NCBI GenBank assembly: GCA_035516155.1
Contig: DATJAP010000005.1
Span: 54,080-118,079, forward strand
From: JAJYKN01 sp035516155
Lineage (GTDB): Bacteria; Nitrospirota; UBA9217
Reading direction: 5' to 3'
Length of the DNA stretch: 64,000 nucleotides
Both the position numbers and the translations under genes were made by a program. The notes beneath the pieces are model-generated. The model was given only the letters and a program-made list of their open reading frames with translations, ran no database searches and was not told where the DNA came from. This document shows, one piece after another, positions 25,493-34,400 of the stretch. Each line of letters begins with the position of its first letter. Position 1 is the first letter of the stretch.

Positions 25493-25573
25493 AGGGGCCG
25501 ATAAATGCCGGATACCCCGCAAAGAGTAGCAGCCTTGGGTTGCGGGGGCCAGCCAGGAAGCAGAACTGTCTTT
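25475..25573 (+). ncRNA. Structured leader RNA of unknown class
   Basis: Two hairpins can be drawn: GGTCCCTC with GAGGGGCC (one G-T pair, 6-nt loop) and CCCCGCAA with TTGCGGGG (17-nt apical region containing GCAGCC and TTGGG). A short T-run follows at 25566-25573. The element lies in the leader of the coiled-coil gene. GCAAAG and GCAGCC-GGGTTGC recall the c-di-GMP-I aptamer, but the spacing and the upstream AAACC/GAAA hairpin are missing. It could be a regulatory RNA or simple structured leader. Confidence 0.4.
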
Positions 25574-25718
25574 TTTCAAAGTGGCATGATCGAGGTTCGC
25601 GAACGTAGAGGAAGGATGGACGCTGAGCGGTATCCGCCACGCGACGACGGGCCTGCATATATTGGAACCTGAATAGTATGGTATGGCCGCACGTACATGA
25701 GCCGTTACGACCATTATT

Positions 25719-26882
25719 ATGGCGATAGACAAGACTATATTCGGCCTTCGCTTTGGAGCGAACGATGAACTTTTCCCCCTTCAGGAAGATCTCAGGGTTT
25801 TTCTCGAAAGTCCGAAAGAGGAGAACGGTAAGAAGCTGCATGGCGAAGATCTGACGATGTATAATGGGATGCTGGAAAGCATCAAAGCGTACGGTTACTA
25901 TCATGCGCGCGGCACCGCTGCGGAAAATCTCCAGCGAAAAGTATTCATCAGCGTCCTGGAACATGTCTCTTTTTTCAATCCAGCGTTCAAGTCGGTGATC
26001 GAACAGTACAAATATCACTTCCATGCGCTTAAAGCGATCGACTTTAAGAAGCCGAAGGGGTTCATCAGGTCCGCCGAAGAAGAGATCGGTAGGCTCAATC
26101 CGAAGAAAAAAGATGAAGCGGCAAGACTGGCCAGACTGCGGGGGATGGTTGATGAGCGGAAGAGCGCGCTTGAGGCGCTCGAGAAGCGCTGGGAGGCACT
26201 GGCAAAAGAGCTCAATCACATCGCACGCTATGTCAGGGAAAATCTGGTCAAGATCGAGAGGCTCTGCGGCGCATCGGTCGGCATACTCGCGGACACTCAA
26301 ACGGCTCTACACGAGGAAAGCCGCATCATCGATGAAATAAAGGTTCAGTTCAAGGAGCATCTCAAGGATTCCCTGCACCGGGGCCAACTCAGCAAGCAGG
26401 ACCTCGAGGAGGTAAAAAGGGCGGTTGACACCCTCTCCCAGGAAATATCGGAATTCATCAGGGAAGATTTGAACGCGATGGCTGGGTTGTATGATTCCAT
26501 CTACAGCCACACGCGTAAGTTTATCCATGCTCTCGACACATTAACGATGAGGACCGAGGATAACGAGGATAAAAGCGTTGAGGATTACCGCAAGCTCTTC
26601 ATGCAAATCGAGGGAGTGCTCGTATCGGTCGTTTCAGAATGCCACTTCGAGGTCAAAATAAGGGAATCTCACAGCGAAACCGCGTACAGGGATATACTCG
26701 ACGAAAAAAGAAAAGAAATGCTTGATCGTGTCCTAGAGCTGCTGCTCAAAGAGCGCAGGTCAACCTGGAATGATCGAAGGTATGTTGCTGATCGAAGAAG
26801 ATTCAAGGACCCCGGTTACAAGGGGCCCGAGCGGAGAAGTGGACATGACAGAAGAGTGGGGAAAAGACGGGGTGGACGGTAA
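25719..26882 (+). CDS. Coiled-coil protein with C-terminal Arg-rich DRR motifs
   Basis: 387 residues, mostly alpha-helical, with long coiled coils (about 110-180 and 190-260). The C-terminal 50 residues repeat DRR/ERR units (NDRRYVADRRRF, PERRSGHDRRVGKRR). No signal peptide or membrane helix. I do not recognise the family beyond the Arg-rich tail, which occurs in assorted deltaproteobacterial and Nitrospirota proteins. The ATG has no strong ribosome site. The long leader upstream suggests post-transcriptional control. Confidence 0.7.
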   Translation: MAIDKTIFGLRFGANDELFPLQEDLRVFLESPKEENGKKLHGEDLTMYNGMLESIKAYGYYHARGTAAENLQRKVFISVLEHVSFFNPAFKSVIEQYKYHFHALKAIDFKKPKGFIRSAEEEIGRLNPKKKDEAARLARLRGMVDERKSALEALEKRWEALAKELNHIARYVRENLVKIERLCGASVGILADTQTALHEESRIIDEIKVQFKEHLKDSLHRGQLSKQDLEEVKRAVDTLSQEISEFIREDLNAMAGLYDSIYSHTRKFIHALDTLTMRTEDNEDKSVEDYRKLFMQIEGVLVSVVSECHFEVKIRESHSETAYRDILDEKRKEMLDRVLELLLKERRSTWNDRRYVADRRRFKDPGYKGPERRSGHDRRVGKRRGGR

Positions 26883-27132
26883 TTCATCGTCTTGACGGAC
26901 ATCGTCAGTGTTTTCGATTGTCTTTCAACTCCCTTCTCAGACGAAGTGCTCGCCCAGGTCAATCCACGTATGCCGGTCATCCTTCCCGGGGATGCCTTCC
27001 CCATACGGTGGAGCAAAAGCAAGACAAAATTCGATTGACACCTTGCCGGCAACACGCTATTATTTTCACATTCCACGGCCTGTGTCCCGGTCTCTTCAGA
27101 ATCATTCCACGTACGATTACAGGGAGATAAAC

Positions 27133-27609
27133 ATGCACAAGTATTCGATCGATGAAATCATGGAAATGGCTATTCAGACGGAGATTCTCGGTTATCAGTT
27201 CTACACCGGGATGGCAGAGAGATTCAAGAAAGACGTCGGGCTGGTCAAGCTCTTCAGCACGCTGGCGACCAAGGAAAAGACGCACGAGAAGACCTTCAAG
27301 GGCCTGAAAGAATCGGTGGCAAAGACCGGCATGGAGCCGGTGCAGTGGGAAGAGGTCAGCAACTACATGCGGGCCTTCGTTGAATCCGAATTTTTTCTCG
27401 GCAGGGCCAAAGCACTCCCGTCCATGGACCACATCAAGACCGTGCAGGATGCCGTAAAATTCGCGATTGGGTTCGAGAAGGAGACGCTGCTCTACTTCAT
27501 GGAGCTGAAGGCCATCGTGAAAGAGAAGGGGGCCGTCGAGGAAGTCATCAACGAGGAAAAAAGCCATATCGCATGGCTTGACACATTCAAGAGAGGCCTG
27601 GCCAAGTAA
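27133..27609 (+). CDS. Ferritin-like di-iron protein
   Basis: 158 residues from ATG at 27133, with CAGGGAG upstream. Two ExxH-type ligand pairs are visible: QTEILGYQFYTGM with KEKTHEKTF, and GFEKETLLYFMEL with EEKSHIAWL. It is a rubrerythrin-like four-helix protein without a rubredoxin domain, probably for oxidative stress or iron handling. An upstream in-frame extension is non-conserved in character and was excluded. It is monocistronic, ending at the terminator at 27643. Confidence 0.82.
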   Translation: MHKYSIDEIMEMAIQTEILGYQFYTGMAERFKKDVGLVKLFSTLATKEKTHEKTFKGLKESVAKTGMEPVQWEEVSNYMRAFVESEFFLGRAKALPSMDHIKTVQDAVKFAIGFEKETLLYFMELKAIVKEKGAVEEVINEEKSHIAWLDTFKRGLAK

Positions 27610-27642
27610 GTAAGGAAGCCCCGTCAAAGGGGAAGAATACAA

Positions 27643-27702
27643 GATGCACGATGCATGATTCATGTTGAACGTAGACAAACCCCGCATCGTGCATCGCTTT
27701 TT
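27643..27702 (+). terminator. Intrinsic terminator after the ferritin-like gene
   Basis: A 12-bp perfect inverted repeat (GATGCACGATGC with GCATCGTGCATC) around a 29-nt loop, followed by GCTTTTT. Confidence 0.7.
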
Positions 27703-27709
27703 CCTCCGG

Positions 27710-28438
27710 TCACTCCTTCAGCATTTCTCCCACGGTCACGAGAGTAAATCCTTTATCCCGTAAACCTTTGATGATCGCCGGCAGGGAATCCGCCGTGTGT
27801 ACGCCTCTTTTGTTCATATGAAAGACGATGATACTCCCTCCTTTTGCCTCCCGAAGCACGCTCCGCACGATCCGTTCCGTTGAAAGGGCCGGATCCGGGT
27901 CTCCTGATGCGATGTCATATTGTATCGTTACAAGCCCCGCCTCTTTTGCAAGTTTTGCCACTCGTTCGTCCACCTCGCCGTAAGGCGGCCTGAAATATCG
28001 GGGCGTCTTGCCCGTGACTTTCTTAATGATCGCCTGTGTCCTCTTCATTTCCCGGAGCACCCGGGCGTCGTCTTTCTCAAGCAGGTGGGGGTGCCAGTAG
28101 CTGTGCGCTGCAATCTCGAACTCCTTTTGGTCCGCCAGGTACTTTGCTTTATCCGGATTTTTCTCCACCCACCGACCGCTCAGGAAGAGCGTAGCAGGAA
28201 CCTTCTCGCGCAGCAGGATGTCGACAACCTGTTTGTCATATTCATCAGGCAGGCTCGTCGGACAAGCATCGAATGTGAGAGCGATCCGCTTGTCCCTCTT
28301 GCCGTGTTCGATGATCAGGCTTTCCCCTGCGGCTGAAGTTGGGGCTGTAAATCCCAAAAGAAAAATGACTATGCCGATGAGGAAAACCGGGATGCCCAGG
28401 CGATTACCAGTGTTTGCTGCGGTTAAAAGGCGAATCAT
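27710..28438 (-). CDS. Polysaccharide deacetylase (NodB homology, CE4)
   Basis: 242 residues with an N-terminal membrane/signal helix (about 15-37), so the enzyme acts outside the cytoplasm. NodB motifs: TFDACP replaces the usual TFDDGP (first Asp kept, second metal Asp is Ala), HSYWHP supplies the two metal His, and RPPYGE and IIVFHM follow. The TFDAC form is, to my memory, a recurring subfamily rather than a random loss. It likely removes acetyl groups from peptidoglycan or an exopolysaccharide; substrate not determined. Confidence 0.88.
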   Translation of the reverse strand: MIRLLTAANTGNRLGIPVFLIGIVIFLLGFTAPTSAAGESLIIEHGKRDKRIALTFDACPTSLPDEYDKQVVDILLREKVPATLFLSGRWVEKNPDKAKYLADQKEFEIAAHSYWHPHLLEKDDARVLREMKRTQAIIKKVTGKTPRYFRPPYGEVDERVAKLAKEAGLVTIQYDIASGDPDPALSTERIVRSVLREAKGGSIIVFHMNKRGVHTADSLPAIIKGLRDKGFTLVTVGEMLKE

Positions 28439-28493
28439 CGTGTCATCTCCTCGAATCCGAATTTATTCAGCTCCTCAATTGCGTTCGTCGCCG

Positions 28494-30530
28494 CTAAACC
28501 CGGATGGGAAGGATGACGACCGGAATCCCCTGGTTATAGAATCTTCTCTGAACGGCGAAAATCGTATAGTTGTGGAACAGGCCGGACAGGACGTTGGTCC
28601 TGGGGAATACCAGCTGGCCGCCGAAGAGGATGGCATTCGGGAAGCGTTCAAGAATCTGCGGGGTGAGGCTGGCGATTTCGTCGACAACATCATTGCCGAA
28701 CGAGGCATAGGAGGCGGAATAATATCCGTGGCACCGCATATAGTGCACGTAGCGTTCCAGCTCTTTTTTTACGCTGGTTTTCATATGAGACATTTCTTCC
28801 ACTCCCTTGAAATTCCCCGCATCCACAACGCCGACCTGGATGAAAACGAAATTTTTAAAGGTCCCTCCAAAGAGGCGTATGATGCTGAAGAGCGTATGAA
28901 GTCCCAACCCGTTGAAGCCGTTTACGAGCAGGATCGCGGTCTTGTCCTGGGGGTCGTACTTTATGTTGAGTTCCTTTTCCGTATCGCCGGGCTGCAGGGG
29001 GCAGGAGACTTCCGCCACCGTCACCAGTTCATCGAGGCGCTTGAGGACCTTGAATGTGTTCTGATAGTGGCGCCGCGTAAGCAGCGCGATGCCGATCAGC
29101 GATCCGGTAAGAATCAAGGTGATCCATCCTCCTTCATCGAACTTGATCACGGTCACTGTGACGAGGATAAAGAAGGTAAGAGTCATGCCTATCCCGTTGA
29201 TGAACAGCTTCTTCTCCCAGTGTGCTTCCTGTCCACGAACCAGCCACCAATGACGCACCATACCGAACTGGGACAGGAAAAAGGTGATGAACACGTTGAT
29301 GCTGTACAGGACGACGAGGTACGTGACGGAACCGCCGGTCAGGATCATGGTTACGAGCGCCGCCCCGCCCATCATCATGATACCTTTCTGAGTTACCAGA
29401 CGGTCGCTTAGCATGGCGAATTTGCTCGGGAACCAGCGGTCGAGCGCCATGTTCGCGAGTACCCGCGGTCCGTCAAGGAAGCCTGTCTGGGCTGCGATGA
29501 ACAGGAGTGTCGCTTCAGACAAGAGCGTAATAAGAACGAAGACGGTCCCTGACTGCCCCCAGCTTTTGGTCATAGTCTCGAACAACACCGCGTTCAGTGT
29601 CTTTCCGGACTGGGGACCGACGCGATAGAGCAGGTAAGCCATCATTAGCCCCATGACGACCAGAGAAAGAGATATGGCCATGTAATGCATGGTGCGCTTG
29701 CCGGTCTGCACCTTGGGTTCACGGAGAATCGGGAGGCCGTTGCTCACTGCCTCGATACCTGTGTACGTGCCGGCCCCCATGCTGTAGGCGCGCAGAATGA
29801 GCAGGGCCATGCCGGCAAAACCCAGTTCGGCCTGAGTCTGTATCACATCGGCCCTCGTTGATGCGGCCACAGCGCCGAGGCTTCCAAGGTTGGCGAAAAT
29901 CGCATAACCGATGATAAATGCGTGGGTGATTACGAAGGTGAGAAATATGGGAACGAGGGGGAGGACGGATTCCTTGACCCCGCGCATGTTCATGACTGTG
30001 AGGAGCAGGACGCCTACAAACGCAAAGGGGAGTTTGTAGTGGAGCAAGGACGTCGGAAGAAAACTGAACAAGGCATCGGCGCCGCTGGCCACGGATATTG
30101 TGATTGTGAGAACATAATCGATCAGGAGCGCCGAACCAGAAACCATGCCGGCTGTGGGAGAGAGCAGTTTGCTCGCCACGAGATAACCGCCACCTCCGGA
30201 AGGAAAGAGCTCGATGATCTGTGAGTAGCTCGTCGCGATGATGAACACCGTTAGACCCGTCATGACCGCAATGAAGACGCTGAGATAAATATGGCCGTGG
30301 AGCGCGTTAAATGCCTCCTCAGGACCGTAGCAGGATGATGATAGCCCGTCAGCACCCAGCCCCACCCAGGCGAAAAAGGCGATGAGCGAAAGCTTGTGAA
30401 ACAGCGAGCGGTCCTCGATATTATGCTTTCCGCCGATGACCAGGGTTTTTAAACGATGCAACAGGGAAGATTTCAGTGGCTGATCCATGAAATAGTAATC
30501 CGTCCTTTTCAGCGCCGCTTCATGCGGCAT
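28494..30530 (-). CDS. APC-superfamily transporter, KimA-like potassium uptake candidate
   Basis: 678 residues with about twelve membrane helices over residues 45-490 and a C-terminal cytosolic domain of about 170 residues. The first helix carries GLGADGLSSSCYGPEEAF, similar to KimA/YdaO-type potassium importers. kdpE and kdpD lie immediately upstream on the same strand while kdpFABC is absent, so potassium transport under KdpDE control is a reasonable guess. A general amino-acid permease is the alternative. Two starts are possible (30530 or Met15 at 30488). Confidence 0.8.
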   Translation of the reverse strand: MPHEAALKRTDYYFMDQPLKSSLLHRLKTLVIGGKHNIEDRSLFHKLSLIAFFAWVGLGADGLSSSCYGPEEAFNALHGHIYLSVFIAVMTGLTVFIIATSYSQIIELFPSGGGGYLVASKLLSPTAGMVSGSALLIDYVLTITISVASGADALFSFLPTSLLHYKLPFAFVGVLLLTVMNMRGVKESVLPLVPIFLTFVITHAFIIGYAIFANLGSLGAVAASTRADVIQTQAELGFAGMALLILRAYSMGAGTYTGIEAVSNGLPILREPKVQTGKRTMHYMAISLSLVVMGLMMAYLLYRVGPQSGKTLNAVLFETMTKSWGQSGTVFVLITLLSEATLLFIAAQTGFLDGPRVLANMALDRWFPSKFAMLSDRLVTQKGIMMMGGAALVTMILTGGSVTYLVVLYSINVFITFFLSQFGMVRHWWLVRGQEAHWEKKLFINGIGMTLTFFILVTVTVIKFDEGGWITLILTGSLIGIALLTRRHYQNTFKVLKRLDELVTVAEVSCPLQPGDTEKELNIKYDPQDKTAILLVNGFNGLGLHTLFSIIRLFGGTFKNFVFIQVGVVDAGNFKGVEEMSHMKTSVKKELERYVHYMRCHGYYSASYASFGNDVVDEIASLTPQILERFPNAILFGGQLVFPRTNVLSGLFHNYTIFAVQRRFYNQGIPVVILPIRV

Positions 30531-30733
30531 CTTCTGTATAGTGAAGACAGTTGCAATTATAAAGCAAGGTTAATATCATTACAAGGCGAAGATCAGTCGC
30601 CGATGAAAGCACTGATTCTCTTCACGGAGATTTACGCGTCCTTCCCTAGGTAGTCCGCGGCAATAATGCATTAATGATGTTTTTTGAGCACCTGCTCACC
30701 GAATGTGCAGACTCGAGCTTTAATGTTGACCAA

Positions 30734-31438
30734 TCACTGTGGGTCGTATTTCAGCCGATAGCCGATTCCCGGTTCGTTCATCAAAAATCGGGGCCTTGCC
30801 GGGTCTGCCTCCAGTTTATGTCTGAGCTGGGTCATATACACGCGCAGGTATTGAACTTCATTGACGTGCGCGGGCCCCCAGACTTCCTTCAACAGTTGAT
30901 TATGGGTAATCACCTTGCCGGCATGGCGGACCATGACCATGAGTAGCTTGTATTCAATCGGAGTGAGGTGAACTTCCTGTTCCCCGACGAACACCTGTCG
31001 TCTGGCCAGATCGACGCGCAGATTATCGAGGATGAAGACCGGTTCACGCTGGTCCACGTCGCGTCGTGACATGTGCCTGAGGGCTACTCGGATGCGCGCG
31101 AGGAGTTCTCCGGCGTTGAACGGCTTGGTAAGATAATCGTCGGCGCCGGCGTCGAGGGCGCGGACTTTGTCTTGCTCCTGCTCCCGTGCCGAGATTACGA
31201 TGATCGGGGTCTGCGTCCATTCGCGCAAACGCTTTGTAACGTCGATGCCGTCGAGATCGGGCAGGCCCAGATCGAGCAGCACCACATCGGGATTTCTCAT
31301 GGCGGCCTGCGTTAAGCCGTCGCTGCCCGTCTCCGACTCGACCAGGCGGTAGCCCTGGCTTTGGAGCGTTATCCGCAGAAACCGCCGCATCTGCGGCTCA
31401 TCCTCGATGAGTAATATGAGTTCCTTCTCATCAATCAT
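30734..31438 (-). CDS. kdpE: Response regulator KdpE (OmpR family)
   Basis: 234 residues. The receiver domain (about 7-120) has the acidic pocket IEDE, phospho-acceptor Asp in VVLLDLGLPD and the conserved Lys in LTKPF. The OmpR winged helix (about 135-230) contains LTPIEYKLLMVMVRH and the HNQLLKEVWG wing. With KdpD it normally activates potassium transport genes. It sits between kdpD and the APC transporter, 85 bp after kdpD. Confidence 0.93.
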   Translation of the reverse strand: MIDEKELILLIEDEPQMRRFLRITLQSQGYRLVESETGSDGLTQAAMRNPDVVLLDLGLPDLDGIDVTKRLREWTQTPIIVISAREQEQDKVRALDAGADDYLTKPFNAGELLARIRVALRHMSRRDVDQREPVFILDNLRVDLARRQVFVGEQEVHLTPIEYKLLMVMVRHAGKVITHNQLLKEVWGPAHVNEVQYLRVYMTQLRHKLEADPARPRFLMNEPGIGYRLKYDPQ

Positions 31439-31524
31439 GGCATGTTGAAAAATGATTCAAGTCATTTAAACTATGTAGACGGCTGAACCGGATAGTACCG
31501 TTTGACTTGTTGGAACTGCGAGCA

Positions 31525-34212
31525 TCACTCCTCTTCCATTTTCGGGGCGGGAGGAAGGCCCGCCGCCGGCAGGGTGAAACGGAACACCGCGCCGCCTCCT
31601 TCGCGGTTCTCCGCCCATATTTTACCACCATGAGCATTGATGATGGTACGGCAAATGGCCAGCCCCAGTCCGACGCCGCCGCCCGTACTACGGCCCCGGA
31701 CGAATTTGTCGAAGATGTGTTCCTCCTCACCCGGGGGAATTCCGGGACCTCGGTCCGCAAGTTCGACAGTCACTATATAAAAGGTTTCGGAGGCCGAAAG
31801 CTCAAGCGGTGTCCCGGGGGGAGAATATTTTATGGCATTGTCAAACAGGTTCATGAAAACCTGCTCAAGGAGCAGGCTGTCAAAGGGAATGAGAGGCAGG
31901 TTGCCCTGGAGTTTGACCGTTACGGGATGATCATTCAGGCGTTCTCCGAGACGGTTCAGCACCGCGCCGACGATCTCCTCAAGAGGCTGCCACTCCTTGT
32001 TCAATTTGATCGTGCCTGATTCGAGGCGGGTCATGTCGAGAACATTCTTGATGATCCGGTTCAGATGCTCCGCCTCCTCCTGAATGGTCTGCAGCAATTC
32101 CGATCGGGCGATCCTGTCGAAGGCGATGTCCTTCTGCAGCAGCGTTGTCGTGGCACCGGTGATCGCCGAAAGGGGTGTCCGCAGATCGTGCGATATGGAA
32201 CTTAGCAGCGTATTTCGAAGACTCTCCGTTTCCGCCTTCAAAAGGGCTCGCTGCGCAGCCTCGCCCAGGAAAGATCGTTCGATCGCAATTGCTGTCTGGT
32301 TCGCGAAGGCCTCGAGATAGTGAAACTGCTCAGGTTCAAAACCATCACTCGCGTTTTTCGGCAGAATGCCGACCACGCCTATTGCACCGGACGATGCGAC
32401 GAGGGGTAGATACAACGCTTTGGCGCCGGGGAGCGTGTCCGTGCCAACCCCTGCCGACTGACGATGTTCGTACACCCACTGGGCAACGCTGATTTCCTGC
32501 TGGTCCGGCGTAAACGAGGAGGCGCCGCTGGCCACCGGCGCCAGATGGTTCTGACTATCGGGAATAAGGATGGCGACCTGGCTGTCGAATACCTCGCTGA
32601 TGTGTTTCATGGAAATTTCGGAGAGCCGTCCAGCACCCCGCTCCCGGACCAGGTCGCGGCTCAGTTTGTAGAGTGCCGCGGTCCTGCGCTCGCGTAGTCG
32701 TGCTGCTTCCGCGTGCTGTCTGACCCGGATCGTCAGCCGGCTGATGACCACGGAGACGATGAACATAACGATGAACGTGAGGAAAAACCGGGCATCGCTG
32801 ACAACGAAGGTATAGTACGGTGGAACAAAGAAAAAATCGAACGCAGCGATGCTGAGGATGGCGGAGAACAGGGATGGCCACTTGCTTGTGCGACTCGAGG
32901 TGATCACGACGCCGAGAAGATAGAGCATCGCGATGTCAAGCCGCTCGAAATAAGGGAACATGAGTTTGGCAAGTCCCGTACAGGCCGCCACAACAAGAAC
33001 GCTCCAAACCCATTCCCGTTTTCTCCAGATGCGGGGACGGTCCTTCTGCGCCGGATGCAGGTGCGGTTCGGCGACATCGCCGGAAATCACATAGACATCG
33101 AGGTCGCCGCTTCCTCTTACGATCTCGTCAAGCGGAGAGCCGAACAGCTTGTCTTTCCAGCGTGGGTGCGTCGGTTTCCCGATGATGATCTTGCTCACGT
33201 TCCGGCTGCGCGCATACGTAAGGATCTCTTCGCTCATCCGCTGGCCGGAGAGCGTCACGGTCTCCGCGCCAAGGCTTTCCGCGAGACGCATATGGTCGGC
33301 AAGCTGCCTGAGGTCCTGCTCCGAAGGCCGTACCTGCGAAGGGGCCTCCACGTGCACGGCGATCCATTCTGTCCGCAGCACCGCGGCGAGCCGACGGGCG
33401 GCGTGGATCAGCCGGATAGAACGAGGGTTCGCGCCGATACAGACCATGATCCGTTCGCCTGCAGGCCATATGTTGGTGATTCCCTTGTCCTGCCGGTAGA
33501 CCTGCATCTGTTCATCCACGCGGTCCGCGGTCCGCCGGAGGGCAAGTTCCCGGAGGGCGATCAGGTTCCCCTTTCGAAAGAAGTTTTTGATTGCTGCCGC
33601 GGCCTGCTCCGCCATATACACTTTGCCTTCCTTCATGCGCTGGAGCAAATCGTCGGGCGGCAGATCGATCAGTTCTATTTCATCGGCGCGGTCGAGAAGG
33701 AAATCGGGGACGGTTTCGCGCACGGTGATTCCGGTGATCTGGGCAATTACATCGTTCAGGCTTTCAAGGTGCTGCACGTTCATCGTGGTGTAGACGGAGA
33801 TGCCGGCGCCGAGCAGTTCATAGATATCCTGCCAGCGTTTCTTGTGGCGTGAGCCCGGAGCATTGGTATGGGCGAGTTCATCAACGAGAATAAGGGCGGG
33901 TTTGCGTCGGAGGGCCCCATCGATATCGAATCCCCTGAGTGTGGTGCCGCGATATTCGACGTTTCGGCGGGGCAGGATCTCCAGCCCCTCGAGGAGCGCT
34001 TCGGTCTCCCTGCGGCCGTGAGTCTCGGCAAGACCGACGACGACATCGATCCCCTCAGAACGTTTCTGCTGGGCGGCTTCAAGCATGGCATAGGTCTTGC
34101 CGACACCAGGCGCTGCGCCGAAAAATATCTTCAGCTGCCCTTCGCGCTTTCGCTCTTCCTCTTCGCGGCTGCGCTGGAGAAGCTGGTCAGGATCAGGTCT
34201 ACGTTCTTCCAT
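31525..34212 (-). CDS. kdpD: Osmosensitive potassium sensor kinase KdpD
   Basis: 895 residues with the full architecture. The KdpD domain (about 25-235) has Walker-type GAAPGVGKTYAMLE, and a universal-stress-like domain follows (about 245-370). Four membrane helices (DUF4118, about 395-490), a GAF domain (about 515-650), and the kinase core with the phospho-His in SISHDLRTPLSAI and ATP sites NLFDNAIKYS, DRGPGIP and GVGLGLAI complete it. It senses low potassium or turgor. kdpFABC is not in the window. Confidence 0.96.
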   Translation of the reverse strand: MEERRPDPDQLLQRSREEEERKREGQLKIFFGAAPGVGKTYAMLEAAQQKRSEGIDVVVGLAETHGRRETEALLEGLEILPRRNVEYRGTTLRGFDIDGALRRKPALILVDELAHTNAPGSRHKKRWQDIYELLGAGISVYTTMNVQHLESLNDVIAQITGITVRETVPDFLLDRADEIELIDLPPDDLLQRMKEGKVYMAEQAAAAIKNFFRKGNLIALRELALRRTADRVDEQMQVYRQDKGITNIWPAGERIMVCIGANPRSIRLIHAARRLAAVLRTEWIAVHVEAPSQVRPSEQDLRQLADHMRLAESLGAETVTLSGQRMSEEILTYARSRNVSKIIIGKPTHPRWKDKLFGSPLDEIVRGSGDLDVYVISGDVAEPHLHPAQKDRPRIWRKREWVWSVLVVAACTGLAKLMFPYFERLDIAMLYLLGVVITSSRTSKWPSLFSAILSIAAFDFFFVPPYYTFVVSDARFFLTFIVMFIVSVVISRLTIRVRQHAEAARLRERRTAALYKLSRDLVRERGAGRLSEISMKHISEVFDSQVAILIPDSQNHLAPVASGASSFTPDQQEISVAQWVYEHRQSAGVGTDTLPGAKALYLPLVASSGAIGVVGILPKNASDGFEPEQFHYLEAFANQTAIAIERSFLGEAAQRALLKAETESLRNTLLSSISHDLRTPLSAITGATTTLLQKDIAFDRIARSELLQTIQEEAEHLNRIIKNVLDMTRLESGTIKLNKEWQPLEEIVGAVLNRLGERLNDHPVTVKLQGNLPLIPFDSLLLEQVFMNLFDNAIKYSPPGTPLELSASETFYIVTVELADRGPGIPPGEEEHIFDKFVRGRSTGGGVGLGLAICRTIINAHGGKIWAENREGGGAVFRFTLPAAGLPPAPKMEEE

Positions 34213-34400
34213 AAATTTACTAAGCTCTCACGAATGTACTAAGATAGCCTTTATTTATCTATATTCTCCCATATTTTCCACATCCTGTGCAAATTATTTT
34301 TATAAACGAATCGGTATAAAATTGCCGCAAAAATAAACTGGAAATCATCAAGATTGTTTAAAGTCGGAAAGTTGGCGAACCGAGTGGGGATTCGACTGCT

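Noticed and set aside
25475..25573. c-di-GMP-I (GEMM) or SRP RNA assignment
   Set aside because: GCAAAG, GCAGCC and AGGAAGCAG words are present, but the required hairpins, spacing and GGAA tetraloop are absent. Kept only as an unclassified structured leader.
25362..26300. Minus-strand 312-residue ORF opposite the coiled-coil gene
   Set aside because: Composition and lack of start signals favour the plus-strand gene, which has coherent coiled-coil and DRR-motif structure.
32713..33852. 379-residue plus-strand ORF opposite kdpD
   Set aside because: Shadow of kdpD, which has a complete domain set.
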